Below, piece after piece: positions 21,053 to 32,300 of a DNA stretch of 64,000 nt (positions are counted from its first letter, which is position 1; every line of letters starts with the position of its first letter). The DNA is from Corinectria fuckeliana (Eukaryota > Ascomycota > Sordariomycetes > Hypocreales > Nectriaceae). The DNA is taken from the NCBI GenBank assembly GCA_019137255.1, contig WPDH01000008.1, positions 124,001 through 188,000 on the forward strand, given 5' to 3'. Position numbers and translations under genes: made by a program. Under the pieces are notes generated by a model that ran no database searches, had not been told where the DNA came from, and saw only the letters and a list, made by a program, of their open reading frames with translations.

Positions 21053-21935
21053 CTAGTAAGGATTATCTGGCTCAAACTCAGCCTCCCAATGGCCTCTGCT
21101 CTCCTTGATCTTAAGGTGCAGGTCCTCGAGAAGCCCGTAAATGGTCCGCAGTGTAGGCATGGACGCGCCGCGCCCCTCGCCCTCGCGTAGCGGCTCGCCA
21201 ACAGTTTTTTCTAATCTCCATCAGGTTGCCCTTCTCGACATCTTGCACATGCTGGGCTTGAAGGCCGTGTCGGTGCGATCGATGCGGATGGTCGTCTTGA
21301 GCAGGTCGTCGGGCAAGTTGGTGACACCGCTCGCGCGCGCAGCGGCCACGATCTCGAGCATGACGGGCGGGACCAGGCCGTCGATGACGTGCGCGCTGTG
21401 TCCATTCGCAGCACAGCTGCCGTTGAGTTGAATGATGCGTTGTAGACGAGCGTGCGCCAGCGGACGTGGCGCACATCGGCCTCGTAGACGATGTCGAGCT
21501 TGCCCGCGGCGTTGTACTCGGCGACGTAGCGCATGGTGGCGTCCTCGACGACGGCGGCGGGGGCGATGCGATCGGCGACAGTGGAGGAGAGGTCGGAGAT
21601 GTTCTTTGTGGTGACGAGGATGAAGTCGAAGGGGGCTAGGCCGTCCTTTTCGACGTCGGTGATGGTCTTGGCGACTGGGGGAAATGGTCAGTCGACTGGA
21701 CTAGTAAATGAGGCTGAGGTTCATGGCGTTGACTTACTTGCGTTTGGTAGGCAGCCGTGATGTCGTGGCCGTGCTCGATGGAGTGGATATCGATGCGATT
21801 CTGCTTGACGGCGTCGTAGATGGATCGCATGACGGCCGAGACCTTGGCCTTTCCGCCCGTCTCCAGGGCGCATGCGGCCATAGTGTCGATGCCGCCGGTA
21901 CTGATGACCCTAGCCTTTTGTTGCGCCACGGTCAT
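21053..21935 (-). pseudogene. 2-dehydropantoate 2-reductase (ketopantoate reductase) pseudogene
   Basis: Two exons can be followed: 21935-21738, a 63-bp intron (GTAAGT...CCCCAG) and then 21674 onward. Exon 1 has the family N-terminus, with VISTGGIDTMAACALETGG where a GxGxxG nucleotide-binding loop is expected, then SIEHGHDI. Exon 2 has FDFILVTTKNISDL and then, after an abrupt loss of roughly 80-90 codons (the central substrate-binding part), YNAAGKLDIVYEADVRHVRW and the helical C-domain signature LVYNASFNS. The C-terminal part (FKPSM...) needs a shift of frame near 21245 and another near 21205 to reach MPTLRTIYGLLEDL and the stop at 21053. The family makes pantoate from ketopantoate with NADPH; fungal paralogues often act on other oxo-acids. 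The deletion and shifts make it non-functional. Confidence 0.82.
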
Positions 21936-22728
21936 GTGCGATGTGGTGGTTGATTGCGAAGATGGTAGGCGGCGGGCGGTAAGGAGGATGGCAATGGCAG
22001 CAAGAGAGATAGGGTTCCAAGCAGGAGTAAGTCCCAGGCACACGGACTAGAAACTAAGGTAGTCAACAGGAATAAGAAGCTGGTCGCGGAAGAATGAACT
22101 GGAGAGGGAGGCCGGTCAGAGGAACGGGGAGCTGATCCGGACAGCTTGGTGGCTCACTTGATCTACGCGACGCCGCAACGAACACGAGGGGCACTTGAAC
22201 GAGCGAGGGGCTCTCCAGTGCGCGGATGGGAGACCAGCCACTAAGAAATCGCAGCGAATCACCGCGGCTGCTGTTGCGGGTCTCGGCCTGTTTAGGAAGT
22301 CAATAACGATTGCGGCCAAGTGCCCCCACAGGACAGACGAACCAATGACGGCTTCAGCTTCGCCAGCCCCGGTCAGCATCGGACTTAAGAAACTCCAAGT
22401 CTTGTTAGTGCCATCTCCAGCAAGCATCGCCAATCTCCAATCTCCAATCTCCAAGATGCTTGCTAGCTTCATCTCGGCCCCGATACAAGCGGTCGACAGA
22501 TACGCCGAGACATTGACGGCGCGGACGCGACCCCGGATTGAAGAGACGACCGGCGATGCCGAGGCCGGGTGGAGAAGACAACCTCCATGACATCGACACA
22601 GCGACAAGTCTGAATGTAAATTGTGTGTAGTCAATACAACATGCTTGTTCTTTCGGCCTTTGACGTCTAGACCCAGGGACCAGCATCGCCAGGCAAATGT
22701 GACACACACACAAAAACCACGAAACCCA
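21936..22728. other. Intergenic between pseudogene and amine oxidase
   Basis: Contains a triple CCAATCTCC repeat near 22431-22452. A long minus-strand open frame (22116-22898) overlaps the amine oxidase end in another frame and shows no domain, so I treat it as noise. Confidence 0.5.
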
Positions 22729-24607
22729 TCACAGCCGAGACACGACGCCAGCGTTGAACCCCTCGACCACTTCAGCGGCCGCCCTCTCACCGCTGCGAAT
22801 CGCGCCCTCCATGTACCCCTTCCACTCGCCCGCCGTCTCCGTGCCGGCAAAGTGCAAGTCCCCACAGGCCTCGCGCAACCCGTCGCCGCCGAGGGCATCC
22901 AGCAGGCCGGGGCCCAGCGCCGTGCAGGGGCACCCCCAGCCAGCGAACTGGTCGTGCGCCCACTCGTACGTCGTCATCCGCACGAACTGCCCGTCGAGGC
23001 CCCCGGCTCCGAACAGCTCGCCCAGCTGCGCGACCAGCGCCTGCTCGCGCTCCTGCGTCGGCAGCGAGGCCCACGCCGCCCCCGGCTCGCTGGCCATGAA
23101 GCACGTCAGCACGTACTTGGCGTCCGCTGGGCTGCTCGTGTCGCGGACGACGCTCGCGGGGCCCACGAAGGACTGCGCGAGCCCGCAGAACCCGCGCTCC
23201 GTCCAGAACGGCGTCTTGAACTCCATCATCGCCTTGGTGTAGTAGCCGTACGAAAGCGACGCGGCCCACACCTGCTTGGCGGGCGGCAGCGCGGGCGAGA
23301 AGGCGATGGTCTTGAGCACGGGGCCCGGCACCGTGGTGATGACCTTGCGTGCGGCGAAGATGGCACCGGCCTGCACTTTGATTGAGTGGTTGCCCTCCTG
23401 CACGACGGCCGAGACGGGGCTGTTGAGCCGGACTGCGCCCTCGGGCAGCGACGACGCGAGGCCCCTGGCGAAGAGCTGGGTCCCCTGACGAATGCGCAGA
23501 TGCTGGCCGCCGCCTTTGCGGTCGGAGCGCATCGTCAATAGGCCACCGCCCGACTTGCAGTAGTTGAGGAAGTACAGCGCCGAGACGTCCCCGGGGTCCT
23601 GGCCGAGCATGGCGCGGGTCCAGACTGTGGCAGTGGCCAGGGCCAGGGCGCTGGCGCCGCGGGATCGCAGGTAGGCCTCGAAGGTCAGCGAGTCGATGGA
23701 TGTGTCCTTGGGTCGCCAGGTGTCCACGGCCTGGCAGTCGGCTTCGACCATGTCGCGGATCTCAGCGAGGTGCTTGCGGCTTGCTTCGTCGAACTGTACA
23801 CATGGCCAGTGTCAGTGGTGTGTTCTCGAGAGGGTTTCGGATGACGGGGACACGTACGTGGGGCAAGTCTCCATAAGCAAAAGGCGTGCACTTCCCGTCA
23901 AAGTCTTGCAGCACGACGTCGCCCTCAGTGTTCTGCTCAATCAGTTCCGCGCCGTATCGCTTGGCCAGCGCGTAGACCTTGCTTTGGCTGACGTCGTTGA
24001 TCCAGGCCGCGCCAAGGTCGACGACGCCGTTGCCGTCCTCCATCGTCTGGCTCCACGTCTTTCCGCCTACGCGGTCGCGGGCCTCGAGCACAACGCACGA
24101 GAGACCAGCCTTGAGGACGTCGTGCGCGGCGGAAAGACCAGCGAGACCAGCGCCGATGATGATGACGTCGACGGACTCCTGGGCGGCGGGGAGGGCTAGC
24201 GGGCCAGCGAGCTGCTCGGGGACGTGGAGGACAGCGTCAACTTCGAAAAGCCACGAGGCAACGGCCAGCTGGGGCACGGGCGCAAGAGTTACAGCAGGTC
24301 GGTGGCCGGCGAGGAAGCGTTGGATGTGGCGAGCGTGCTTGCGCTGGGCCGAATCGTAATCGACGACGTAGACGGTGAGCTTGAGGATGTGCTTGACCTG
24401 GGCGCCGGCGGCCACGATGATCTTGCGCAGGTTCAGGAGCGCGAGGTGGATCTGCGACTCGTAGTCGCCGGGGACGGTGCCATCATTGGTGCTGCCGGGC
24501 TGGCCCGAGATATGCAGGATCCTGCCGGCCGGGGCAACGGTGGCCGCCGCGTGGTAGGCGGCGGTGGTGTTGGACAGGTCGACCGTCTGTACAACAGCTT
24601 TGGCCAT
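22729..24607 (-). CDS. RidA-like domain fused to a flavin amine oxidase
   Basis: Exons 24607-23858 and 23793-22729 are joined over a 64-bp intron (GTACGT...ACAG) and give 604 aa. Residues 1-130 are a RidA/YjgF-type domain (HISGQPG near 32-38; KLTVYVVD near 76-83; FEVDAVL near 121-127). From about 146 the FAD-binding Rossmann motif DVIIIGAGLAGLSAA and the LEARDRVGGKTWS arm follow, then the substrate domain, ending with FAGTETAGEWKGYMEGA, the C-terminal FAD-contact block of monoamine-oxidase-like enzymes. No flavin-linking cysteine is seen there, so FAD is probably non-covalent, as in fungal MAO-N. The enzyme should oxidise an amine to an imine with release of peroxide. RidA proteins normally hydrolyse reactive imines and enamines, a logical partner. 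However, the canonical catalytic arginine of the PARS block appears replaced (PAVT, near 104-107). The last residues are not an obvious SKL signal. The start is the first ATG before the RidA fold. Confidence 0.9.
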
Positions 24608-25200
24608 CTCGAAGTCGAGCGTAGGAGGCGCGCGCAAGGGCAATGCAATTGGGTTGGCGCAAAGGAGTAGGACGACAGAAGGACGACAGAAGGACGACGA
24701 CAGAGTGCAGTGCAAAACGGCAAAGAAGGCTTGCTCGCAAAGAAAAGATGAACTAGAATCGATGCCGAACCGTTGACCGTGGACGTTGGCAGATAGTATA
24801 TGGACAATCTGGCTATCGTTCAATGTCTCGGAAATGGCTCGCTTTGGCCTGCCACCGGCGCCATCCTGCAGCTAACGAGCCCCGCGGCCGGATAACCAGG
24901 ATAAGGCAGCTCGTTCCATGGAGCTTATCGAGCTCACGAGCACTCGTTTTTCCGCGAGGGTCGCTTCCCCACGTTGCCAGGACAGGCCCGCCGTGAGCCC
25001 CGCTCCGGTCGCTGAGATGGATGAGGAGAGAGATGAAGAGACCCGCGGCCATGACGGGAATGGGAATGGGAATGGCTACGGGCGGTCTACGGGTAATAAC
25101 TTACTAAGCGAGCGTGCCAGGTTGGCAAGCCTCCGTTGATGTCGGTCGGGCTCGGAGCTTCGGTTCGGACGATAGGCCGGTTCCGGGGCATATCTCAGCG

Positions 25201-25252
25201 GGGGGGGGGGGGGGGGGGCGNNGGGGGGGGGGGGGGGGGGGGGGGGGGGGCG
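25201..25252. repeat. Poly-G tract interrupted by two ambiguous bases
   Basis: Eighteen Gs, CG, two N at 25221-25222, then about 28 Gs. These are the only ambiguous bases in the window. This is probably a hard-to-sequence homopolymer or a contig join. The real length and even the continuity across it are uncertain. Confidence 0.9.
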
Positions 25253-27599
25253 ACCGGGATCCGTGGCTTATCATGAGAGCCAGCCCACCCGTCGCGCTGC
25301 AACAGCACAGCTGTTGTATTCTTACGTAGTTCATAGTGCTACTGAAACTAGCAATCCCCGACGCTGTCACTTGCCCCCTTCGTCTCCTCCCCCGGTCTGA
25401 CTTTTGGCATTCTCGTCATCCGCCACGGCAAACCAAACCCCCGGGCGTTGGGACTCCTGTTACCTTGGACGTAACATGGAGTTATCCAACCAGTTTTCAC
25501 AAGCAGAGAAACATTGCCGAAGTCATCATCCAATCTACCTCAGTCTCGTCCTTCTGATCTGCTCGCACCCTTTCAACTCTACCACATCTCACCTTGTTTG
25601 CCGCCGCGCATCCACATCTCCCACCTCGCAAGTCGCCATATCGACTTCACTCCCCAGCTCATGGCTGTGATCCATTACCCCTGCTGTCACGATGGATAAG
25701 CGCCCAGACAATGTCGTACCGATTGATGTGCCTGCAGCCCTCGGCACCGCCCGATCTGCGTGTAGGGTGGTCTACTATTGATCACTTCGCGAGCTCGTCC
25801 TCAGCCGGCGCTGTCAACCGGAAAGCCTGTAGCCGGTCAGTCAATGACTGCAAGACAAACCGAAAACCTGTTACAAGGGGATCGTCTCATCGATCGACGT
25901 CATGATCGCTGCCCTGACGATCAAGAAGGTGATTCTCTCCCAAGCGGGGTCGGAAAATTGGCCCTGAGGTGGGAGAGGCTTCAAGGACGAAATAAGCTCA
26001 TCACTATTCTGTGACATATGCCTTGAAATGTCTGAAGGCCATTGTTTCTGACCACCGCTGGGCCTCCCTCTTACGTGGCAATCTCTTCCTAGATCCTAAA
26101 TTTATGTACTTAGACCTCAATCAGTCCCGGAATTTATTTAGGAAACTAAGAGCTTTCCTCCCATGTCCCGATCCTCCGACTGTGGTAGTACATCTCGCTT
26201 ATCCTCGGCGGCAAAGTCCATCGCGGAGCAGACGGTCGGGCTACTCACACCAGGCCCATCTAGGACGGACGGCCATCACTTCTAAAGCGTCTACCTGCTC
26301 CCAACTCGTACTTTCAATTTGTGCATTTTTATGCCAGAAGATGGTGGGTTCGTGGAGTGGCAAAGGGTCGCTGCTCGAATGCGGGCGATATCTCAGTTTG
26401 ACAATCGGACAGACACTAGGCTGATTGCTCGGCTCGGCAGACATGGATGGGTGGGCTCATAAAAGAGCTTGCGGCCTTTAGTAGAGCATCTTACAGCTCA
26501 GAAAGTACGATAGTAAAATGGAAGATAAGGATACAGCTCTTCCAGATCCGCTAGTATTTTAATTAATTGTAGACTGTCAAGTCCACAGTCTGTTCGGAAC
26601 CCTCCGCGGAAGCTGCCGATTTCGAGGCAGACGAGCACCTGAACGACTAACACGCAACGTTCCTCCCGCTAAGCAGCATATCTCTACCTACCAGGAGCAC
26701 CGCGCGTGATCTTATCGTTGAGACGTACAATCCAATGTGCCAACCAATTATTATGGCATCCACAGGAGCACTAATGCACTGCCTTGGGTCAGCTGAAGCT
26801 TGAAGGCGGCGACATTCTAGTCTTGCTGCCGGACATGCGCGATGACATTAGTATCAGAGGCGACACATGGGTATCTGAAGCAATGGCTCAACCAGGAAAC
26901 AGTGAAATCGCCGTTCTAAAAATGCCGACAAATTCTTAGTTCCAGGTACAAGAGTACAATGAAGGAAGGTGACCTCCGAAGCGAATTCTTCTGTCCCTTC
27001 GAGGAGCAGACATCCAACCATCAGTCGTCTCTTTCAATGCCGCCAATACTCACCTACATATAGACCTCAAACACAGCCAACACCATGGCGAGCAAAATAA
27101 AATTATAGCTCCTGGTTCCTCTACTTCACAAAGGCACAAAATCACATGTGGTAACCATCCATCTCGCCCAAACGGCCGAGACACTCAGCGACCGAGAAGA
27201 GCATTGTTGTCATTGGTCGGGATCACAGGTACACTGTTGGCAATGGCAGGCCGGCGACAAATTGGCTGAAATTATCCGGCCATGCTGGTGCAGGACATAT
27301 GGTCCGTCGAGGTCCGCTACAAACACCTGCGACCCTTCGCCGACCGAGAGACGGACCAGCTGCGACAGACCATCAAGGACGGCATCGAGTGCTGCTTCCA
27401 CCGGCTACCATCTCGTGCACGGGCAAGATACAGGCCGTATGGTACAGGGATGGGACTCCTCAGGGCTGAATAGATGGGCAGCAGCAACATCAAGAGTGTG
27501 GGCTTCATGCGGTGTGGCGTGTCCGAGGCCAAGGTTGTCGATGGCGAGGTGGAGGAGATGGGCCAGTCGTACATGGACTTTGAGCATCTGCAGGGCGCC

Positions 27600-27770
27600 A
27601 CATCGAACGCCTGGAAAATGCAGAGGCCGCTATCAGCATCTCTACGAGTCTACCGACCTCTCCCAGCGGGCTGCCGTTGAAAGCGCTCGGAAGAGGATCG
27701 CGGACCAAGTGGGCAAGATCGACATGCTCGTCTCCAATGCCACTCGCAGCCCCCAGCGCCATGCTATTCA
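27600..27770 (+). pseudogene. Short-chain dehydrogenase fragment
   Basis: A plus-strand stretch reads YESTDLSQRAAVESARKR then GKIDMLVSNAT, matching the segment of short-chain dehydrogenases around the conserved NNAG turn (here SNAT). No Rossmann TGxxxGxG start or YxxxK catalytic block follows in frame, so only a fragment survives. Confidence 0.4.
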
Positions 27771-28318
27771 GCATCTCCTCAGGGATCACGCATTTTGCAC
27801 CGTGCCGAGCAGCCATCATTAAGGTGCTCGGCTGTGTTATGTCTAGCAACCCTGAGATGCTACAGCCAGGAGAAGTCGACAAGGAGATTAGCACTGATTC
27901 GTCCATGGACGGTCAAGATTCTCGCAAGACACATCCTGCTAATATGAAGTCTTAGTTCTTTTCTAATATTAATCTGTTTACTCAGGCGACTTCCCAAACA
28001 CTTTTTATTGAACTCACATCGTCTTGTCCAATTGCGCTGCCCTCAGCAAACCAAGTCTCTCAAGAACTCAACCCTACAAACTAATCTCAAGATATTTGAC
28101 AAATAATGCTCATCGAAACCTCGGTCGGCCGCCATCATGCGCTGAAACACGTGACTTGGAACGCCCGCCTTGTCAATTTGCGCTGTAGCGCCGGTCAATT
28201 GGCATCACCACATCGCAGACAGCAACGTAAACACCGACAACACAACGAGGCTTTGCTTAGCGATTCCCATCTACTCACGCATTTCATCTTGAACCTCAAC
28301 ACGGCATCATCAACCCCG

Positions 28319-29329
28319 ATGTTACGCTCACCATGGCGACATGTGAGAAGCAGCGCGCCCGACATCAAAGCTCGTGTCTGCAGACGCGCTTCAGGGACGT
28401 ACGCGGCGCATCCGAACGCCGTCCCTCGTCTTCGGATTGTCGGCCCAACGATATGGTGCCTTGCCGCAGCTAGCACGTTTTATCTCGGCTGCGCCGGCTG
28501 GGAAGTCTACCAAGATGCGAAGGAGGCGAAGAAGAGACGCTGGAGTTCGGTCTCTGCCAGCTCTTCTGTGACGTACGACCAGCTCGAAACTGCCAGAGCA
28601 GCTTCTCGGGCGCTAGACCGCCAGTCTGGACCAATGCTGGAGCACGTTTCTTCTGGGGCATGGAGCAGTCTGGCAGGGGCAGACAAGATGGTGGCCAGTG
28701 CCATAGGACTCAACACGGCCGTTTACGCTGCAACTCGACTTCTCCCGGGACTTCAGTGGCAGTTTTCCCACGTCCCAGCCGGGCCCTTCAACTACACTCT
28801 GCTCACATCCATGTTTGGGCATGCCGGCCTCCTCCATCTGGGGGCGAACATGTATGGCCTGTATAACTTTGCGCCCCCCGTCGCCCGCAGCCGCACATTC
28901 CAACGCAGCGCTGCTCACCTCACGGCCTTTTACCTCTCAGCCGGCGTCTTCACAAGCCTGGCACACCATCTCACGTCCAAGTGGGCATCTCCACGGGCCC
29001 GCCGCTCCGCCTTTTTCGTGCCCGGTCTCGGGGCGAGTGGTGCTATTTTCAGCGTTCTGGGCGCGTGGGCCATGTTGTTTCCGAATGCGCACGTTGGACT
29101 CCTTTTGTTGCCCGGAAGTCTCCCTGCAGAAGAGGCGCTGATCGGGATCGCCCTGTTCGAGACGTACGGACTGGCTGTGGGCTTCAAGTCTCTGAACTTC
29201 GGGCACGCCGCGCATCTTGCGGGCCTGGCGATTGGATCGGGTTATGTGTATTTCGATGGAAATCGACGGGCTTGGCAACCGGCGCGTAGGTTTATGTTCA
29301 ACAAGATGAAGCTTTTAGGGGTAGTCTAA
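28319..29329 (+). CDS. Mitochondrial-type rhomboid intramembrane protease
   Basis: Single exon. The in-frame ATG at 28319 gives 336 aa; an upstream in-frame ATG at 28106 would add 71 residues without recognisable features. The first ~35 residues are rich in Arg, Ser and Ala with almost no acidic residues, which fits a mitochondrial presequence. One membrane segment (about 42-60) precedes the six-helix core, as in PARL/Pcp1. The core has FGHAGLLHLGANMYGLYNF (about 166-184; rhomboid H-x-x-x-N element), the serine motif GLGASGAIF (nucleophile near S240) and HAAHLAG (catalytic histidine near H299). Both dyad residues are present, so it should be active. Yeast Pcp1 processes Mgm1 and Ccp1 in the inner membrane; the same role is likely here by family. 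Neighbours are unrelated. Confidence 0.9.
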   Translation: MLRSPWRHVRSSAPDIKARVCRRASGTYAAHPNAVPRLRIVGPTIWCLAAASTFYLGCAGWEVYQDAKEAKKRRWSSVSASSSVTYDQLETARAASRALDRQSGPMLEHVSSGAWSSLAGADKMVASAIGLNTAVYAATRLLPGLQWQFSHVPAGPFNYTLLTSMFGHAGLLHLGANMYGLYNFAPPVARSRTFQRSAAHLTAFYLSAGVFTSLAHHLTSKWASPRARRSAFFVPGLGASGAIFSVLGAWAMLFPNAHVGLLLLPGSLPAEEALIGIALFETYGLAVGFKSLNFGHAAHLAGLAIGSGYVYFDGNRRAWQPARRFMFNKMKLLGVV

Positions 29330-32300
29330 GTAGCCACGAGTTCCCCATAGCAAATTATAAACAACTATCGCCCGGACTAGAAGACTTGACAGCGGAGAAA
29401 AACTCGGACTCATGTGACTTGCGATAGAGGTTAGGAAACAAACTTAAGGATATTGTTACAAGACTGGATGCATAATGTTTGGCTACGACTCTCCCTGTTC
29501 CGAATTTCTTAGTGCCCTCTTTGCCCGTTGGTCTGGCGCCATCACAGGCAACAAGAGACATTCCATAGGCACTTATAAATCTTTACACGGACGTGTAGCA
29601 AGAAGAGAATATGCCTTGTTGACCATCATTGCTCAAAGTAAGCTCGCCAATCTCCCTACTACTCGGCCATCAACCTATTGGTCGCAAGGACCTCCCAGCT
29701 CTATAACTGTGGTCCTACAGCCCAAAGCTCGCCAGCTCACCGCTGCTCTTCTCTGTTTCCGGCAGAACAGCACGATACCTGGTCATGAAAGCGGCAATGC
29801 CAGAAGACCTAGCTACCCGGGACCCGAATCTTGATGAGGCCTGGGGCACGACGACTAAGGAGTTGGTCAGTGTACATCGACGATGAGTCTCGCTCAGATG
29901 TGCGTGCAGCGTCCTTTTAATCGTCGTGGTTGTAATGTGTAATGTAGTTCGAGGTACCTACGGCTAGATCGCTAGTGTGTAATGATCAAGTGTAACACCG
30001 TCATTGAGTACAGATCCTTGAAGCAGTTGACAACCGGATCATCACTCCGAAACCGACCCTCATTAGGAAGGATTCCAAGGGTTCAAGGAGCTTGCTTCGG
30101 TAGCCAAGTCCGGTGGTAGCCTATTTGTCGAGAAAGTGTACCATCCAGGGCGGCAGGCTGTTTCCAGGATCCAAGAACGGTCCATCTCGTCGTTGGATGT
30201 GCAACTGAAACGCAAGGTCCCCGGGGCATTGAGGCCGGTTGACGTAGCGAGAGCTCCTTGGTGGTGCACTCCGTCGCTGTCGGCACGTCTACCCGACAGT
30301 TTGGGAAAGGAGAGGTTCCGTTCGATAGATAGATGAATCGGTTGTCCAGGGACTTCTGATTGTGTGGATATCCTGACTTGACCAAGTAGGTCTCCGGTTA
30401 GGCTGTTAGCCAGTCTATTATACAACAGAAGAACACACTTCGACGTGATGACCAATATTAGCGAAGCAAGTTGGCCAAGAGTGCCTCTAACGCCAATACG
30501 CGTCAAGGCCACGAGTACTGCAGCACAGCCACCTGCGTTCCGGAGGTGTACCGACCCCGGTAAGTTGGCTGGGTATCAAACCATGATACCTGGATGAGAG
30601 TGCAGGCGCCGATTTGCAATTCGTCAGTGTTCTTGTGTCGGGTCATCGTGATTCACGCAACTCCGACTATCGGAGGGCTATCCTCGGCATCACTTTCTAA
30701 ATGGCTGATCACAAAAATGTTCAGCATGGAGGCAGATGGAAAGTTACCGGTTCCATGAAAGCCAGAATCGAACGTCACCCATACGTGGAAAGCTCCTCGT
30801 ATAACAGCAAGTCTCCAGAGCAATCAAGATGCCTTCCAGGTTGTCTCCGGATCGCGAACGGATGTATCCCATCAGTGTTTCGTGTGTGGGTAGCGGAATG
30901 TAGCCTCCATAATGTTGTAGGCTTGCGGCATCCTCATACTTACAGCAGAGACCCTAAGCAGGTTAGTTTCCGTAGACAGGATCCCTTTCGGTCTGTGCCA
31001 AAGCAGAAACCGAGTGCCGACATAGAGAGATCGAAAGTAGATACCTACCGCTTCGCAACCCATTCACATCTCTACTCAGTAGCACGATGCTTCGTTCTCA
31101 CAGCTTTCTAATCGAGCTATTGGCTAACTGCCTATTTTCTCAGTGAGAAAAGGATCGATCGAATGTGTTTTAAGCTACAATAGGTCAGCACATTTACCGC
31201 ATTTCACAAATATAAGCTGATTTGATCCTAAGCAATAGCGTAGTGGTCACTCCCCGTTTGCCCTAATGGGCTATATTTGACAACATTACTATCACATACC
31301 AGTTTCCAACTTGCCCATGGTCTCACGAGTCCCGAAATTGCAGTAGCGTTACATTCAGGGGCGCCACTTTGTTCACTCAACAGAGGCAGCTTTTGCACAT
31401 TGCTTGATAGAAAATGCGATCAATGACAGGCCACTCAAAAATAATAGATTGGAGACTATGGATTCCCTTCACGCTCTTGTCGAGAGGCAGAACAGCACGT
31501 CGAGCCATCAGAGACGTTCAATCAATACGCTTATCTAAACCCTATATGTTCCCTACCTTCAGGGGCTAACCCGATGCCTCCCACCCATACCGTCATAGAG
31601 GCTATACAAATATGACGCATGTGTCTCGGATTCTCATTATGTATGAACTGATAACTGAAAATATAGTATCCTTAATTTGAACGTGCCGGGCTTCACATGT
31701 TTCTGGCCGTTGAGATCTACGGAGTCTGTTCGCAAGGTTTACTTCCCAGACGGAGGTTATTCTCTCGCAGATTTCATGATACTCACCAGGGGACTAATCA
31801 AATTTTTTTCGAGAGTAAAATGCTCCCGCAAAGGGATCACTCACGTAGAGAGATGCAAGAGTATTTGAAGCATGTCAGGCAAACCTCACGACTGCCCTCT
31901 CTACATTCCTACTTCGAATTCCTAGAACAATTGGCCACACTGTAGCTCCCGTGTTCGGTGTATGTTATATCGGTTTGTGTCCCTTTAGTGACCGAACCCC
32001 TCTCTGCGCACAAGGACTTTCATGCCACTTCAAGTTCCGAGAGTTTGTCCACCTGCTCCTTGATATCACCATCGCTCTTAAGTGTGCCAGAGCCCTCCAC
32101 GTATCTAGCCAGCTGTAAGTGACCCGAGAATTATTGACTCGCATTGATTTAAAGCCAGGACAGATTTATGTCTGCACACATGCGACGGTCATTTGGAGCG
32201 GCCAGATGCTCCACAAGACATGCAGCACGTCTAATTGAGACTTAGCGACCTCCAGTCGGACCTTGGCAATTCGCTTTGTAAGATGGAAGGTCAGCTAAGA

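Larger units (their letters stand above)
24608..28318. other. Gene-poor region with assembly scar and debris
   Basis: A short GACGACAGAAG repeat lies near 24661-24700, just upstream of the amine oxidase. Apart from the poly-G/N tract and the dehydrogenase-like fragment listed separately, I see no gene. Small open frames at 25336-26424 carry no domain. Confidence 0.5.

Noticed and set aside
22116..22898. Minus-strand 260-codon frame downstream of the amine oxidase
   Set aside because: Overlaps the oxidase end in another frame and shows no domain or splice structure.
22621..23385. Plus-strand long frames over the amine oxidase
   Set aside because: Antisense shadow of a GC-rich real gene with clear FAD motifs.
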